From Citreimonas salinaria (GTDB taxonomy: Bacteria > Pseudomonadota > Alphaproteobacteria > Rhodobacterales > Rhodobacteraceae): DNA of 64,000 nucleotides. The DNA lies in contig NZ_FNPF01000004.1 in assembly GCF_900107235.1 (NCBI RefSeq), positions 1 to 64,000 on the forward strand, written 5' to 3'. The translations under genes were made by a program, and so were the position numbers. This document shows, one piece after another, positions 8,584-17,752 of the stretch. Each line of letters opens with the position of its first letter. Position 1 is the stretch's first letter. The notes beneath the pieces are model-generated. The model saw only the letters and a program-made list of their open reading frames with translations, searched no databases and was not told where the DNA came from.

Positions 8584-9765
8584 ATGCGGTACCTGACTTG
8601 CGCCTTCGCGGCGATGACGATGATGGTCAACGGCGCGAACGCGCAGTCCGTTCCCTGCGGAGGGGAATTCGATACCTTCGTCAGCGAACTCCGGGCCGAG
8701 GCCGAGCGCCAAGGTTTCGCGCCGCAGGTCGCGGCCGATTTTCTTTCCGGCGTCAGGCAGGACCCGGACGTGCTGGCGGCCGACCGCAGACAGGGCATCT
8801 TTCAGGATCCGTTCATCACCTTCTCGCGCAAGCTGATCAGCCAGTCGCGGCTGGATCGGGGTCGCGAGATGGCCGACCGCTACGATGCGGTCTTCGACGA
8901 GATCGAGCGCCGCTACGGAATCTCGCGCGGCGTGCTGCTGGCCTTCTGGGCGTTCGAGACCGATTTCGGCGCGGTGCAGGGCGACTACAACACGCTGAAC
9001 GCGCTGGTCACGATGGCGCATGATTGCCGCCGCCCCGAGATATTCCGCCCGCAGATCTTTGCCGCGCTGGCGCTTCACGAACGCGGCGATTTCGATCCCG
9101 ATACCACGACCGGCGCCTGGGCGGGCGAGATCGGGCAGGTTCAGATGCTGCCGAAGGACATCCTCGAAAACGGGCAGGACGCGGACGGCGACGGGCGCGT
9201 CACGCTCAAGACCTCGGCCCCCGACGCGCTCATGTCGGGCGCGGCGATGCTGTCCGACCTCGGGTGGCGTCACGGCGAGCCTTGGCTGCAGGAAGTCGTC
9301 CTTCCCGAGGATTTCAACTGGTACGACACCGGCGTGCATACCACCAAGACGGTGGCCGAGTGGGAGCGGTTGGGCGTGCGCGCGCGCAACGGGCGGCTGG
9401 ATGACGGACGGCTGGAGGCCTCGATCGTCATTCCGCAAGGCAGGAACGGGCCGGCCTTCATCGCCTATCCGAACTTCAAGGTGTTCTTCGAGTGGAACGA
9501 AAGCTTCACCTACGTGCTGACCGCCGCCTACTTCGCCACGCGACTCGAGGGGGCGCCGGTCTACGACGCGGGGGACCCGGCGCCGGGCCTGTCTGGCGAG
9601 CAGATGAAGGCGTTGCAGAGCAAGCTGGCCGACCGCGGCTACGACGTGGGCGGGATCGATGGCATCCTCGGCGCCGGTACCCGCAACTCGGTGCGCGAGG
9701 TGCAGCGCGAGCTGGGCCTGCCGGCCGACGCATGGCCGACGCCGGACCTGCTGAACCGTCTTTGA
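8584..9765 (+). CDS. MltB-type lytic murein transglycosylase with peptidoglycan-binding domain
   Basis: A 393-aa secreted enzyme that cleaves the MurNAc-GlcNAc bond of peptidoglycan, forming 1,6-anhydro ends. A signal peptide covers residues 1-21 (cleavage after ANA). The transglycosylase domain (about 25-320) has catalytic Glu E125 in FWAFETDFG and the family block GEIGQVQMLP. A C-terminal peptidoglycan-binding domain follows (about 335-390, with DRGYDVGGIDGILGAGT). There is no lipobox, so it is a periplasmic, MltB-like form rather than a lipoprotein. It is monocistronic, with a structured gap after it. Confidence 0.93.
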   Translation: MRYLTCAFAAMTMMVNGANAQSVPCGGEFDTFVSELRAEAERQGFAPQVAADFLSGVRQDPDVLAADRRQGIFQDPFITFSRKLISQSRLDRGREMADRYDAVFDEIERRYGISRGVLLAFWAFETDFGAVQGDYNTLNALVTMAHDCRRPEIFRPQIFAALALHERGDFDPDTTTGAWAGEIGQVQMLPKDILENGQDADGDGRVTLKTSAPDALMSGAAMLSDLGWRHGEPWLQEVVLPEDFNWYDTGVHTTKTVAEWERLGVRARNGRLDDGRLEASIVIPQGRNGPAFIAYPNFKVFFEWNESFTYVLTAAYFATRLEGAPVYDAGDPAPGLSGEQMKALQSKLADRGYDVGGIDGILGAGTRNSVREVQRELGLPADAWPTPDLLNRL

Positions 9766-9785
9766 CGCGGCGGTTTCCAAAAGGA

Positions 9786-9856
9786 GCGCCTGCGGCGCGC
9801 AGATGCCTCGTCGCCCGCCTCCGGCAGGCGGCTCAGGCGCGCCCGGCCGCAGGCGC
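9786..9856. repeat. Long-range inverted repeat between convergent genes
   Basis: GCGCCTGCGGC (9786-9796) and its perfect reverse complement GCCGCAGGCGC (9846-9856) enclose 49 nt that hold a second small stem (CCGCCT/AGGCGG). This lies in the 111-nt gap between the convergent transglycosylase and adenine deaminase genes. It could be a bidirectional terminator or a REP-like element. There is no poly-T tract. Confidence 0.5.
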
Positions 9857-9876
9857 AGCGCGCCGCACGGCCCGGG

Positions 9877-11577
9877 TCACCCGCCGCCGATGATCTCGAA
9901 CCGGGTCACGTCGACCATGCCGCGGTCGGTGATCTTCAGCGCGGGGATCACCGGCAGGGCCAGGAAGGCGAGCTGAAGGAACGGCTCGTCCAGCGTCACC
10001 CCCAGCGATCGGGCGGCGGCGCGCAGGTCGACGAGCGCGTCGCGCACAACCTCGAACGGCTCGAGGCTCATAAGGCCCGCGACCGGCAGGGCAAGCTCGG
10101 CCAGCACCGTTCCGTCGCGCACCACGACGAAGCCGCCCTCGATCTGGCCCAGCCGGGTCGCGGCCAGCGCCATGTCGGCGTAGTCGACGCCGACGCAGGC
10201 GATATTGTGGTGGTCGTGGCAGACGGTCGAGGCGATGGCGCCCGCCTTCAGGCCGAAGCCTCGCACGAAGCCGCAGGCGATGTTGCCGTTCTTCCCGTGC
10301 CGCTCGATCACGGCGATGCGAGCGAGGTCGCGCGCCGAGTCCGGGCGCTTGTCACCGTCCTCGATGGCGATGTCCTCGTGTAGGTGGTCCGTCAGGATCT
10401 GGCCGGGTCGGATGCCGATCACGTCGGTCTGGGTCCGGTTGCCGGCGGCGCGGAAGGTCTCGGCCGTCACCGTGGGTGCATGAACGGAGGAGCGCGCGAC
10501 CGGCTCCACGTGCCCGCGCGCGGCGAAGGCCGCTTCGTCGACCACGCGCCCGCCGGCGATGACCAGCTGCGCGTCGCACTCGTCCAGGCTGCCGAGCGCG
10601 ACGATGTCGGCGCGCAACCCCGGCGCGATCAGCCCGCGATCCTTCAGGCCGAAGGCCTCGGCCGCGGACAGGCTCGCCGCGCGGTAGGCAGCCAGCGGCG
10701 GCGTGCCCAGCGCGATTAGCGTGCGGATCATGTAGTCGAGATGCCCGTGCTCGGCGATGTCGAGCGGGTTCCGGTCGTCGGTGCAGAGCGCCATGTAGGG
10801 CGCGGTCGTGTCGGTCAGCAGCGGGGCGAGCGCGTGCATGTCCTTGCTGACCGAACCTTCGCGGATCATCACGCGCATACCTTTCTGCAGCTTCTCGCGG
10901 GCCTCGGCCTCGGAGGTCGCCTCGTGCTCGGTTCGTATCCCGGCGGCGATGTAGGCGTTGAGGTCGCGCCCCGACAGAAGCGGCGCGTGGCCGTCGATGT
11001 GGCCGCCCTCGAACAGCCGCAGCTTGGCCATGGCGCCGGGATCGCGGTGGATCACGCCGGGGTAGTTCATGAACTCGGCCAGCCCCAGCCCCGACGGATC
11101 GTCCATCAGGCCGGCCAGGTCCTCGGCCGACAGGGCCGCGCCGGCGGTCTCCATGTCCGTCGACGGCACGCAGGACGACAGCTGCACCCTGATGTCCATC
11201 AGCGTGTGCGCGGCCGCCCGCTGGAAGTAGCGGATGCCTTCGGCGCCCACGACGTTTGCGATCTCGTGCGGGTCGCAGATCGCGGTGGTGACGCCGCGCG
11301 GAGTGACGCAGCGGTCGAATTCGAACGGGGTGATCAGCGACGATTCGATGTGCAAATGCGTGTCGATGAAACCCGGCACCAGCACCAGCCCGGTCACGTC
11401 GATCACCTGCGCGGCCTCGTACGAATCGCAGGTGCCGACGATGCGATCGCCGGCGATGGCGACGTCGCCGTCCAGCATGGCGCCGGTCATCAGGTCGAAC
11501 ACCCGCCCGCCGCGCAGCACGATGTCGGCGGGCGCCTCTCCGCGCGCCAGCGCAATGCGTTTCTCCAAGGAGTCCAT
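9877..11577 (-). CDS. ade: Adenine deaminase
   Basis: A 566-aa amidohydrolase-fold enzyme that deaminates adenine to hypoxanthine in purine salvage. The metal-binding motif DTHLHIESS, the CDPHEIANV block and the C-terminal [12 protein letters not shown] segment are diagnostic of the bacterial Ade family. Length is typical (560-590 aa). I start at ATG 11577 ([13 protein letters not shown]); an in-frame ATG 33 nt upstream is possible, while anything further up runs antisense into choX. The gene is divergent from choX, and no purine transporter is adjacent. Confidence 0.95.
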   Translation of the reverse strand: MDSLEKRIALARGEAPADIVLRGGRVFDLMTGAMLDGDVAIAGDRIVGTCDSYEAAQVIDVTGLVLVPGFIDTHLHIESSLITPFEFDRCVTPRGVTTAICDPHEIANVVGAEGIRYFQRAAAHTLMDIRVQLSSCVPSTDMETAGAALSAEDLAGLMDDPSGLGLAEFMNYPGVIHRDPGAMAKLRLFEGGHIDGHAPLLSGRDLNAYIAAGIRTEHEATSEAEAREKLQKGMRVMIREGSVSKDMHALAPLLTDTTAPYMALCTDDRNPLDIAEHGHLDYMIRTLIALGTPPLAAYRAASLSAAEAFGLKDRGLIAPGLRADIVALGSLDECDAQLVIAGGRVVDEAAFAARGHVEPVARSSVHAPTVTAETFRAAGNRTQTDVIGIRPGQILTDHLHEDIAIEDGDKRPDSARDLARIAVIERHGKNGNIACGFVRGFGLKAGAIASTVCHDHHNIACVGVDYADMALAATRLGQIEGGFVVVRDGTVLAELALPVAGLMSLEPFEVVRDALVDLRAAARSLGVTLDEPFLQLAFLALPVIPALKITDRGMVDVTRFEIIGGG

Positions 11578-11715
11578 AAGCTTTGCCCCGTCCTGTGTGG
11601 CGCGCAGCATGGCACGGCGCGCCGCCCGCCGCGAGGGGGCGCACGGGCTTTGGTTGCAAAAGGGCCCGCAGGGGCAATAGTTACCCCAACCATAACCGAC
11701 ACGGGAGACGACACG

Positions 11716-12642
11716 ATGCTGCGACTGACCACTTCCGCCTGCGCGCTGGGCCTGTCCGCGACCGCCGCAATGGCCGATTGCGAGACCATCACCTTCGCCG
11801 ACGTGGGCTGGACCGACATCACCGCGACGACCGCCACGACGACGCTGGTGCTCGAGGCGCTGGGCTACGACACCGAGACCAAGGTGCTGTCTGTGCCGGT
11901 GACCTACACCTCGCTCGCCGCGGGCGACATCGACGTGTTCCTGGGCAACTGGATGCCCACGATGGAGGCCGACATCGCCCCCTACACCGAGGCCGGCACC
12001 GTCGACACCGTGCGCGCGAACCTCGAGGGCGCGAAATACACGCTGGCCACCAACGCCGCCGGCGCCGAGCTGGGCATCGAAAGCTTCGAGGACATCTCGG
12101 AGCACGCCGAGGCGCTGGACGAGACCATCTACGGCATCGAGCCGGGCAATGACGGCAACCGACTGATCCTCGACATGATCGAGGCCGACGCCTTCGGTCT
12201 GGGCGATTTCGACATCCGCGAAAGCTCTGAACAGGGGATGCTGGCGCAGGTCGGACGCGCCTCGAACCGCGACGAGCCGATCGTGTTCCTCGCGTGGGAG
12301 CCGCACCCGATGAACGCGAATTACGACCTGACCTACCTGACCGGCGGCGACGACTGGTTCGGCCCGGACCTGGGCGGTGCGACGGTCTACACCAACACCT
12401 CGGCCGGCTTCGTCGAGGAGTGCCCCAACGTCGGCCAGCTGCTGCAGAACCTCGAATTCAGCCTCGAGATGGAGAACCAGATCATGGCGTCGATCCTCGA
12501 CGACGGCATGGAGCCCCGGGCCGCGGCGCGGGACTGGCTGGCGGACAACCAAGGCGTGCTGGAAACCTGGCTCGACGGCGTGACCGCGAAGGATGGCGGC
12601 GACGCGATGCAAGCGGTCACTTCCGCGATCAAGAGCGAGTGA
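11716..12642 (+). CDS. choX: Choline ABC transporter substrate-binding protein
   Basis: A 308-aa periplasmic binding protein of the OpuAC/ProX-ChoX type. A signal peptide covers residues 1-20 (ATAAMA-DC). The aromatic and acidic residues of the choline site lie in the usual segments ([24 protein letters not shown]). Family length matches ChoX. It heads the choXWV operon that imports choline, the precursor of glycine betaine. Ribosome site is GGGAGACG. No betaine-synthesis genes (betA, betB) are in the window. Confidence 0.92.
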   Translation: MLRLTTSACALGLSATAAMADCETITFADVGWTDITATTATTTLVLEALGYDTETKVLSVPVTYTSLAAGDIDVFLGNWMPTMEADIAPYTEAGTVDTVRANLEGAKYTLATNAAGAELGIESFEDISEHAEALDETIYGIEPGNDGNRLILDMIEADAFGLGDFDIRESSEQGMLAQVGRASNRDEPIVFLAWEPHPMNANYDLTYLTGGDDWFGPDLGGATVYTNTSAGFVEECPNVGQLLQNLEFSLEMENQIMASILDDGMEPRAAARDWLADNQGVLETWLDGVTAKDGGDAMQAVTSAIKSE

Positions 12643-12693
12643 CGACAAACCCGTCAACAGCGAACGCGCCCCGGCGGGCGCGATAACGCCTGC

Positions 12694-12717
12694 GGCGCGG
12701 CCTTGCGGGGCCGCGCC
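12694..12717 (+). terminator. Hairpin between choX and choW (probable intra-operon attenuator)
   Basis: GGCGCGGCC-TTGCGG-GGCCGCGCC is a perfect 9-bp GC stem followed by TTCGTTTGG. It lies 51 nt after the choX stop in a 144-nt gap. Such hairpins after binding-protein genes commonly protect the upstream message or partly terminate, giving more binding protein than membrane components. Confidence 0.6.
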
Positions 12718-12786
12718 TTCGTTTGGCGCCTTGCGGCCGCGCCCGCGACGGGCTTGCCCGCAGCAGAATGAAAGGTCCTTGCCCGC

Positions 12787-13620
12787 ATGAACTGGCTGAC
12801 GGACAACAAGATACCCGTGGACGACGTGGCCGAGGCGGTCTTCGGCTGGCTGCAGATCAACGCGGCTTGGTTCTTCGACGGGCTCGCGGTTGCAATGGAA
12901 TGGCTGATCGAGGCCGTGCTGTGGCTGCTGCAGACGCCGCACCCGCTGATCGTGGTGGCGATCCTGACGGCGGCAGTCTGGGCGTTGCACCGGTCGTGGA
13001 AAGTGCCGGCCTTCGTGGCCGTGGGCTTTCTGTTCATCCTCAACCAGGGCTACTGGGAAGAGACGACGGAAAGCCTGACGCTGGTGCTGGCAGCCTGCGT
13101 GGTCTGCATGGGCCTGGGTGTCCCCATCGGCATCGCCGCCGCGCACCGGCCGCGCCTCTACGCATGGTTGCGCCCGGTGCTGGACCTGATGCAGACGCTG
13201 CCGACCTTCGTCTACCTGATCCCGGCGATCGTCTTCTTCGGCATCGGCATGGTGCCCGGCCTGATCGCCACGGTGATCTTCGTGGTCCCGGCGCCGATCC
13301 GCCTGACGCATCTGGGCATCGCGTCCACACCCACCGCGCTGGTCGAGGCGGCGGATGCCTTTGGTGCGACGCCGCGCCAGAAGCTGTGGAAGGTCGAGCT
13401 TCCATCGGCCCTGCCGCAGATCATGGCGGGGCTGAACCAGACGATCATGCTGTCGCTGTCGATGGTGGTGATCGCGGCGCTGGTGGGCGCCGACGGCCTA
13501 GGCGTGCCCGTGGTGCGCGCGCTCAACCGGGTGGATACGGGCCTCGGGTTCGAGGCCGGGCTGATCATCGTCGTGGTGGCGATCATGCTGGACCGTGCGC
13601 TGAGGGTGGACCTGAAATGA
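12787..13620 (+). CDS. choW: Choline ABC transporter permease
   Basis: A 277-aa inner-membrane permease of the ProW/OpuAB family. Six or so hydrophobic helices are readable, with the permease EAA-like loop at [20 protein letters not shown] and a conserved segment [18 protein letters not shown]. It starts 144 nt after choX and overlaps choV by 4 nt (ATGA). Together with choX and choV it forms a one-permease, one-ATPase importer for quaternary amines, most likely choline. Confidence 0.94.
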   Translation: MNWLTDNKIPVDDVAEAVFGWLQINAAWFFDGLAVAMEWLIEAVLWLLQTPHPLIVVAILTAAVWALHRSWKVPAFVAVGFLFILNQGYWEETTESLTLVLAACVVCMGLGVPIGIAAAHRPRLYAWLRPVLDLMQTLPTFVYLIPAIVFFGIGMVPGLIATVIFVVPAPIRLTHLGIASTPTALVEAADAFGATPRQKLWKVELPSALPQIMAGLNQTIMLSLSMVVIAALVGADGLGVPVVRALNRVDTGLGFEAGLIIVVVAIMLDRALRVDLK

Positions 13621-14642
13621 GCGAGCGCAACACAGTCGTCGCCTTCGACAACGTCTCGATCGTGTTCGGGGACGATCCGCAAAAGGCGTTGCCGCTGGCC
13701 GACGATGGGCAGCAGCGAGGCGAGATCCAGGAAACCACCGGACAGGTGCTGGGTGTGCACGACGCCAGCATCGACGTGAAGGCGGGCGAGATCCTGGTGC
13801 TGATGGGTCTGTCGGGCTCGGGCAAGTCGACGCTGCTGCGCGCGGTCAACGGGCTGAACCCGGTGGCACGTGGTTCGGTCCGCGTCAGCGACGGCGAAAG
13901 CATGATCGACGTCACGACCTGCGACGCCAAGACCCTGCGCGACCTGCGCCAGCGCCGCGTCGCGATGGTGTTCCAGCAATTCGGGCTGCTGCCCTGGCGC
14001 AGCGTGGCCGAGAACGTGGGCCTGGGCCTGGAGCTCGCGGGCGAGCCGGCGGCGAAGCGGCGCGAGATCGTCACGCGCCAGCTGGAGCTGGTGGGCCTGG
14101 ACGCTTGGGCCGACCACCGGGTGGCCGAGCTTTCGGGCGGGATGCAGCAGCGCGTGGGCTTGGCCCGCGCCTTCGCCACCGACGCGCCGATCCTTCTGAT
14201 GGACGAGCCCTTCAGCGCACTCGACCCGCTGATCCGGTCGCGGTTGCAGGACGAACTGCTGGAGCTGCAGCGCGACCTGCAGCGCACCATCATCTTCGTC
14301 AGTCACGATCTCGACGAGGCGTTCAAGATCGGCAACCGCATCGCCATCATGGAAGGCGGGCGCATCGTGCAGCTCGGCACCCCGCGCGAGATCTTCTCGA
14401 ACCCGGCATCCGAGTACGTCGCCGATTTCGTCGCCAACATGAACCCGTTGGGCGTGCTGACCGCGCGCGACGTGATGAAGCCGGCCGCCGGCGGTTCCGC
14501 CAGCGAAGAGACGATCGACGTCGAGACACCCATCCGGGACATCCTGCCGCTTCTGCGCAACGGTCCGTTGACGGTGACCGAAGACGGCGCCCCGCTGGGC
14601 AGCGTCAGCGCGGAAAGCGTCGTGGCTCGGTTGTCGGCGTAA
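13617..14642 (+). CDS. choV: Choline ABC transporter ATP-binding protein
   Basis: A 341-aa ABC ATPase of the ProV/ChoV type. Walker A GLSGSGKST, Q-loop VFQQFGLLPWRSV, signature LSGGMQQRVG, Walker B LLMDEPFSALD and the H-switch VSHDLDEA are all present. A roughly 35-residue insertion (FGDDPQKALPLADDGQQ and on) between the first strands is typical of ChoV. A shortened C-terminal CBS-like region (DVMKPAAGG and on) may sense osmotic or ionic state as in ProV. Start ATG overlaps the choW stop. Confidence 0.94.
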   Translation: MSERNTVVAFDNVSIVFGDDPQKALPLADDGQQRGEIQETTGQVLGVHDASIDVKAGEILVLMGLSGSGKSTLLRAVNGLNPVARGSVRVSDGESMIDVTTCDAKTLRDLRQRRVAMVFQQFGLLPWRSVAENVGLGLELAGEPAAKRREIVTRQLELVGLDAWADHRVAELSGGMQQRVGLARAFATDAPILLMDEPFSALDPLIRSRLQDELLELQRDLQRTIIFVSHDLDEAFKIGNRIAIMEGGRIVQLGTPREIFSNPASEYVADFVANMNPLGVLTARDVMKPAAGGSASEETIDVETPIRDILPLLRNGPLTVTEDGAPLGSVSAESVVARLSA

Positions 14643-14683
14643 CCGCCTAACCGCCGTGCCCGCAAGGGGCGGCGCCTTGTCCC

Positions 14684-15298
14684 TCAGGTCAGGCGTCGGT
14701 GGATCAGTGCCTTGATCGCCTGCGCGTGGGCGCCGTCGGCGCGCAGCACGTCGGCGGCAAGGCCGCGCGCGGCGTCCAGCACGTCACCCTCGACGATACG
14801 GTCGATCAGGCCCCAGAACAGCGCCTCGTCGGTGGCGATCTTCTGGCCGGCCATCAGGATCATCTTGGCCCGCGCCGACCCGACGAGCGCGGCCAAGCGG
14901 GCAGGGTCGGAAGGTTGCGGCAGGTAGCCGAGCTTCATGACCGGGTAGAACAGCTTTGCCCCGGGAACGGCGATCCGCAGGTCGCAGGCCAGCGCCATGC
15001 CCATCGCGCCGCCCGCCACCGTGCCGTTGAGCGCGCAGATCGTCAGCGCGGGATGGCGGACGATGGCGCCAGAGAGCCGCTCCCACAGGGGCGTCTTCGC
15101 CAGCCCGGCCTTCGCGGCCTCCAGGTCGGCCCCGGCCGAGAAGACCTTGCCCGTCCCGGTCAGCACGAGCGCGCGGACGCCCTGCGCCGCCTCGGCGGCC
15201 TCGCACAGCGCGCGCAGCATGTCTTCGGTCAGCGCATTGGCCTTGTCCGGACGGTCGATGCGGATGACGCGCAGCGCGTCGCCTTCGACGTGGATCAT
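14684..15298 (-). CDS. Crotonase-fold (enoyl-CoA hydratase/isomerase) protein lacking the usual catalytic glutamates
   Basis: A 204-aa member of the crotonase superfamily, about 50 residues shorter than typical hydratases because the C-terminal helical part is cut down. The oxyanion-hole segments are intact (FSAGADL and NGTVAGGAMGM). The two glutamates that activate water in hydratases are not in place: the FxxPExxLG segment reads FYPVMKLGYLP and the following loop reads QPSDPARLA. A hydration role is therefore doubtful; isomerase, hydrolase or another CoA chemistry is possible. Start ATG overlaps the SDR stop (ATGA), so it works with or after that dehydrogenase. Confidence 0.83.
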   Translation of the reverse strand: MIHVEGDALRVIRIDRPDKANALTEDMLRALCEAAEAAQGVRALVLTGTGKVFSAGADLEAAKAGLAKTPLWERLSGAIVRHPALTICALNGTVAGGAMGMALACDLRIAVPGAKLFYPVMKLGYLPQPSDPARLAALVGSARAKMILMAGQKIATDEALFWGLIDRIVEGDVLDAARGLAADVLRADGAHAQAIKALIHRRLT

Positions 15299-16044
15299 CC
15301 CAGGCCGATCCGGGCGCGCAGATCGTCGTCGCGCAGCGACACCTCGTCGCCCAGGTAATCGTCGGCATCCGTGCCGCACATCCAGACCAGCGCGCGGGCC
15401 GGCCAGTCGGGCGGAATATGCGCCGACCAGTCCAGCCGGCTGATCTCGTTGATGCCGCTGGCTTTGATGTCGCGCTGCATCTGCGTCGCCACGGTGCCGG
15501 GTGACAGCGACAGCGCACGGATGCCGGCCGCGCGGTATTCGAGGTCCAGCATCCGCGTCAGCATGAAGGCCCCGGCCTTGGACGCACAATAGGCCGACCA
15601 TGCCTCGGTCGGGCGGTGCGCCGCGCCCGAGCCGATGGTCAGGATCGTGCCGCCGCCCGCGTTCAGCATCATCGGAAGCGCCGCGCGCATGCCGTTGAAG
15701 ACACCCTTCAGGTTGATGTCGATGACGTCGCCCCAGCGGTCGGGGTCGATCTCGGCCATGCGGCCGATCGGTTCGATCGCGCCGGCGTTGTTGACCAGGA
15801 TGTCCAGCCCGCCATGCGCCGCAACGCAGGTCTGCACCGCCTTCTCGACTTCCCAGTAGCGGGTGACGTCGCAGGGAATTGCGACCGCACTCTGCCCGAT
15901 CTCGCCCGCGAGTTCCGCCGTCGCGTCGGCCGAGCGTGCGACCAGTGCCACCTTGGCGCCCGCCTGCGCGAAGGCGCGCGCGGTCTCGGCGCCGATGCCG
16001 CGGCTGGCCCCGGTGATCAGCGCCGTCTTGCCCGTCAGATCCAT
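15295..16044 (-). CDS. Short-chain dehydrogenase/reductase (SDR)
   Basis: A 249-aa classical SDR. The cofactor motif TGASRGIG (about 13-20), LVNNAGA, the Ser in TIGSGA and the YCASK active site are all present. Arg after Ala-Arg in VALVARSAD suggests NADP(H), though this is weak evidence. Ribosome site is GAAGGGA. It is the first gene of a two-gene unit with the crotonase-fold protein, consistent with fatty-acid or CoA-thioester metabolism. Substrate cannot be named. Confidence 0.9.
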   Translation of the reverse strand: MDLTGKTALITGASRGIGAETARAFAQAGAKVALVARSADATAELAGEIGQSAVAIPCDVTRYWEVEKAVQTCVAAHGGLDILVNNAGAIEPIGRMAEIDPDRWGDVIDINLKGVFNGMRAALPMMLNAGGGTILTIGSGAAHRPTEAWSAYCASKAGAFMLTRMLDLEYRAAGIRALSLSPGTVATQMQRDIKASGINEISRLDWSAHIPPDWPARALVWMCGTDADDYLGDEVSLRDDDLRARIGLG

Positions 16045-16168
16045 CGAAAAATCCCTTCAAGCCCGCGCCGCGGTGGTAACGCGGGCAGGGTCCGGAATCC
16101 AGTCCCTTGACCGGCCCGCCATGCGCCACGACACTGCACCAAACTCGGATCGGAACGGGAGACTCGCG

Positions 16169-17704
16169 ATGAGCAGGCTTGCAGGAGGAACGGCGCTGGC
16201 GCTTTGTGCGCTGGCCACATCCGCACTGGCAGATGTCACACCGCAGCAGGTCTGGGACGACCTGGCGCGCTACATGCGCGATTTCGGCTATACAGTTCAG
16301 GCGGATCAAAGCTCCAGCGGCGACACGCTGACGGTCTCGAATGTCACGCTGAGCATGGAGTTCGACAGCGGCGACGGCCCGGAAGGAGAAGCCGGCGGCG
16401 GCACGGTGGCCGTGCGCATGGACGAGATCGTGCTGCGCGATCGCGGCGACGGCTCGGTCGCTGTCGAGTTTCCGGCCTCGATGCCCATCGACATGGCCTT
16501 CAACGACGGCGAGGACGTTGTCGAGTTGACGGTCGACTACACTCACGACGGGCTGGAAATGGTGGTTTCGGGCGTGCCCGACGCCCTCGTCTACGACTAC
16601 ACCGCCGACAGCCTCAAGCTGGAGATGACCGATCTGCGCGTCGCCGGCGACGCGATCGGGCGCGACATGGGGCGTCTGTCCGTCGACATGGGACAGGTCA
16701 GCGGCCAGAGCACGATTACGCGCACCGAGGCGCTGACCTCGGCTGCGCAGGATATGACGCTGGGCGAGGTGCGCTACGACTTGGCCTTCGACGATCCCGA
16801 AGACGATACTGCGGGCGAATACTCGGGCACCCTTACGGGCGTCGAAATCACGGGGACCAGCGACATCCCCCGCGGCGTGAATCTCGAGGACATGGCCGCC
16901 GCGATCGCGGCTGGCTTCGGTGGCACGGCGCGGCTGTCGCACGACGGCTCCGAGAACCGCTTCTCGGTCACGGAAGAGGGCGCCGAGACAACCGGACAGA
17001 CCGGATCGGACGAGGGCGCGTTCGAGTTCGAGATATCCGGCGACCGGATGCGCTATTCGGCGACGACCAGGGGCGGCCGCATCGCGCTGGCCGGCGACGA
17101 GATGCCGTTGCCGGTGACCGCCTCGCTGGGCGAGATGGAATTCTCGATGAGCGTGCCGATGCAACCCTCCGAGACGCCGCAGGACGCCTCGCTGACCCTG
17201 AACCTGAACGAACTGAGCGTGTCCGAGGTGATCTGGAACGCCTTCGACCCGTCGGGCCGCCTGCCGCGCACGCCGGCCAGCTTCGTGCTGGACATCGGCG
17301 CGCAGGTCACGCCCCGCGTCAGCCTGTTCGACGCGGACGCGATCGAGGCCCTCGACGAACAGCCGCCGGGCGAGCTCAACACGGTGACGCTCCGCGACCT
17401 CACGCTGCAGGCCGGCGGCGGCGAGTTGACCGGCGTGGGCGCGTTCACCTTCGACAACGACGACCTGGAAACCTTCAACGGCATGCCGCGTCCGGAAGGC
17501 ACGCTCGAACTGACCGTGTCGGGCGCGAACGCGCTGATCGACAATCTGATTGCCATGGGCCTGATGACCGACGAGGACGCGATGGGTGCGCGCATGATGC
17601 TGTCGATGTTCACCGTGCCGGGATCCGAGCCGGACACCGCGACCTCGACGATCCAGATCAACGAGCGCGGTCACATCTCGGCCAACGGGCAGCGCATCCA
17701 GTAG
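16169..17704 (+). CDS. DUF2125-type secreted protein
   Basis: A 511-aa exported protein with a clean signal peptide (residues 1-20, ALA-DV). The rest is rich in beta-strand-like segments and acidic residues, with repeated D-G-rich turns. No catalytic motif is seen. It resembles the DUF2125 proteins found in Rhodobacterales, often described as AsmA-like or lipid-transfer-like, but that link is from memory. Start ATG 16169 has GGGAGA upstream. It is divergent from the SDR and convergent with the next SDR, so probably monocistronic. Confidence 0.78.
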   Translation: MSRLAGGTALALCALATSALADVTPQQVWDDLARYMRDFGYTVQADQSSSGDTLTVSNVTLSMEFDSGDGPEGEAGGGTVAVRMDEIVLRDRGDGSVAVEFPASMPIDMAFNDGEDVVELTVDYTHDGLEMVVSGVPDALVYDYTADSLKLEMTDLRVAGDAIGRDMGRLSVDMGQVSGQSTITRTEALTSAAQDMTLGEVRYDLAFDDPEDDTAGEYSGTLTGVEITGTSDIPRGVNLEDMAAAIAAGFGGTARLSHDGSENRFSVTEEGAETTGQTGSDEGAFEFEISGDRMRYSATTRGGRIALAGDEMPLPVTASLGEMEFSMSVPMQPSETPQDASLTLNLNELSVSEVIWNAFDPSGRLPRTPASFVLDIGAQVTPRVSLFDADAIEALDEQPPGELNTVTLRDLTLQAGGGELTGVGAFTFDNDDLETFNGMPRPEGTLELTVSGANALIDNLIAMGLMTDEDAMGARMMLSMFTVPGSEPDTATSTIQINERGHISANGQRIQ

Positions 17705-17733
17705 GCGCCGCCCACCGTTCATGCGAATGGCGG

Positions 17734-17752
17734 CCGGCCGCGATGCGGCCGG
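17734..17752. terminator. GC hairpin between convergent DUF2125 and SDR genes
   Basis: CCGGCCGC-GAT-GCGGCCGG is a perfect 8-bp stem ending at the base before the stop codon of the minus-strand SDR. There is no poly-T tract in either direction, so it is a weak bidirectional terminator candidate. Confidence 0.4.

Noticed and set aside
11578-13311. Upstream extension of the adenine deaminase frame over choX and choW
   Set aside because: The extra 578 residues are low-complexity antisense of the choline transporter genes; the true family start is at 11577.
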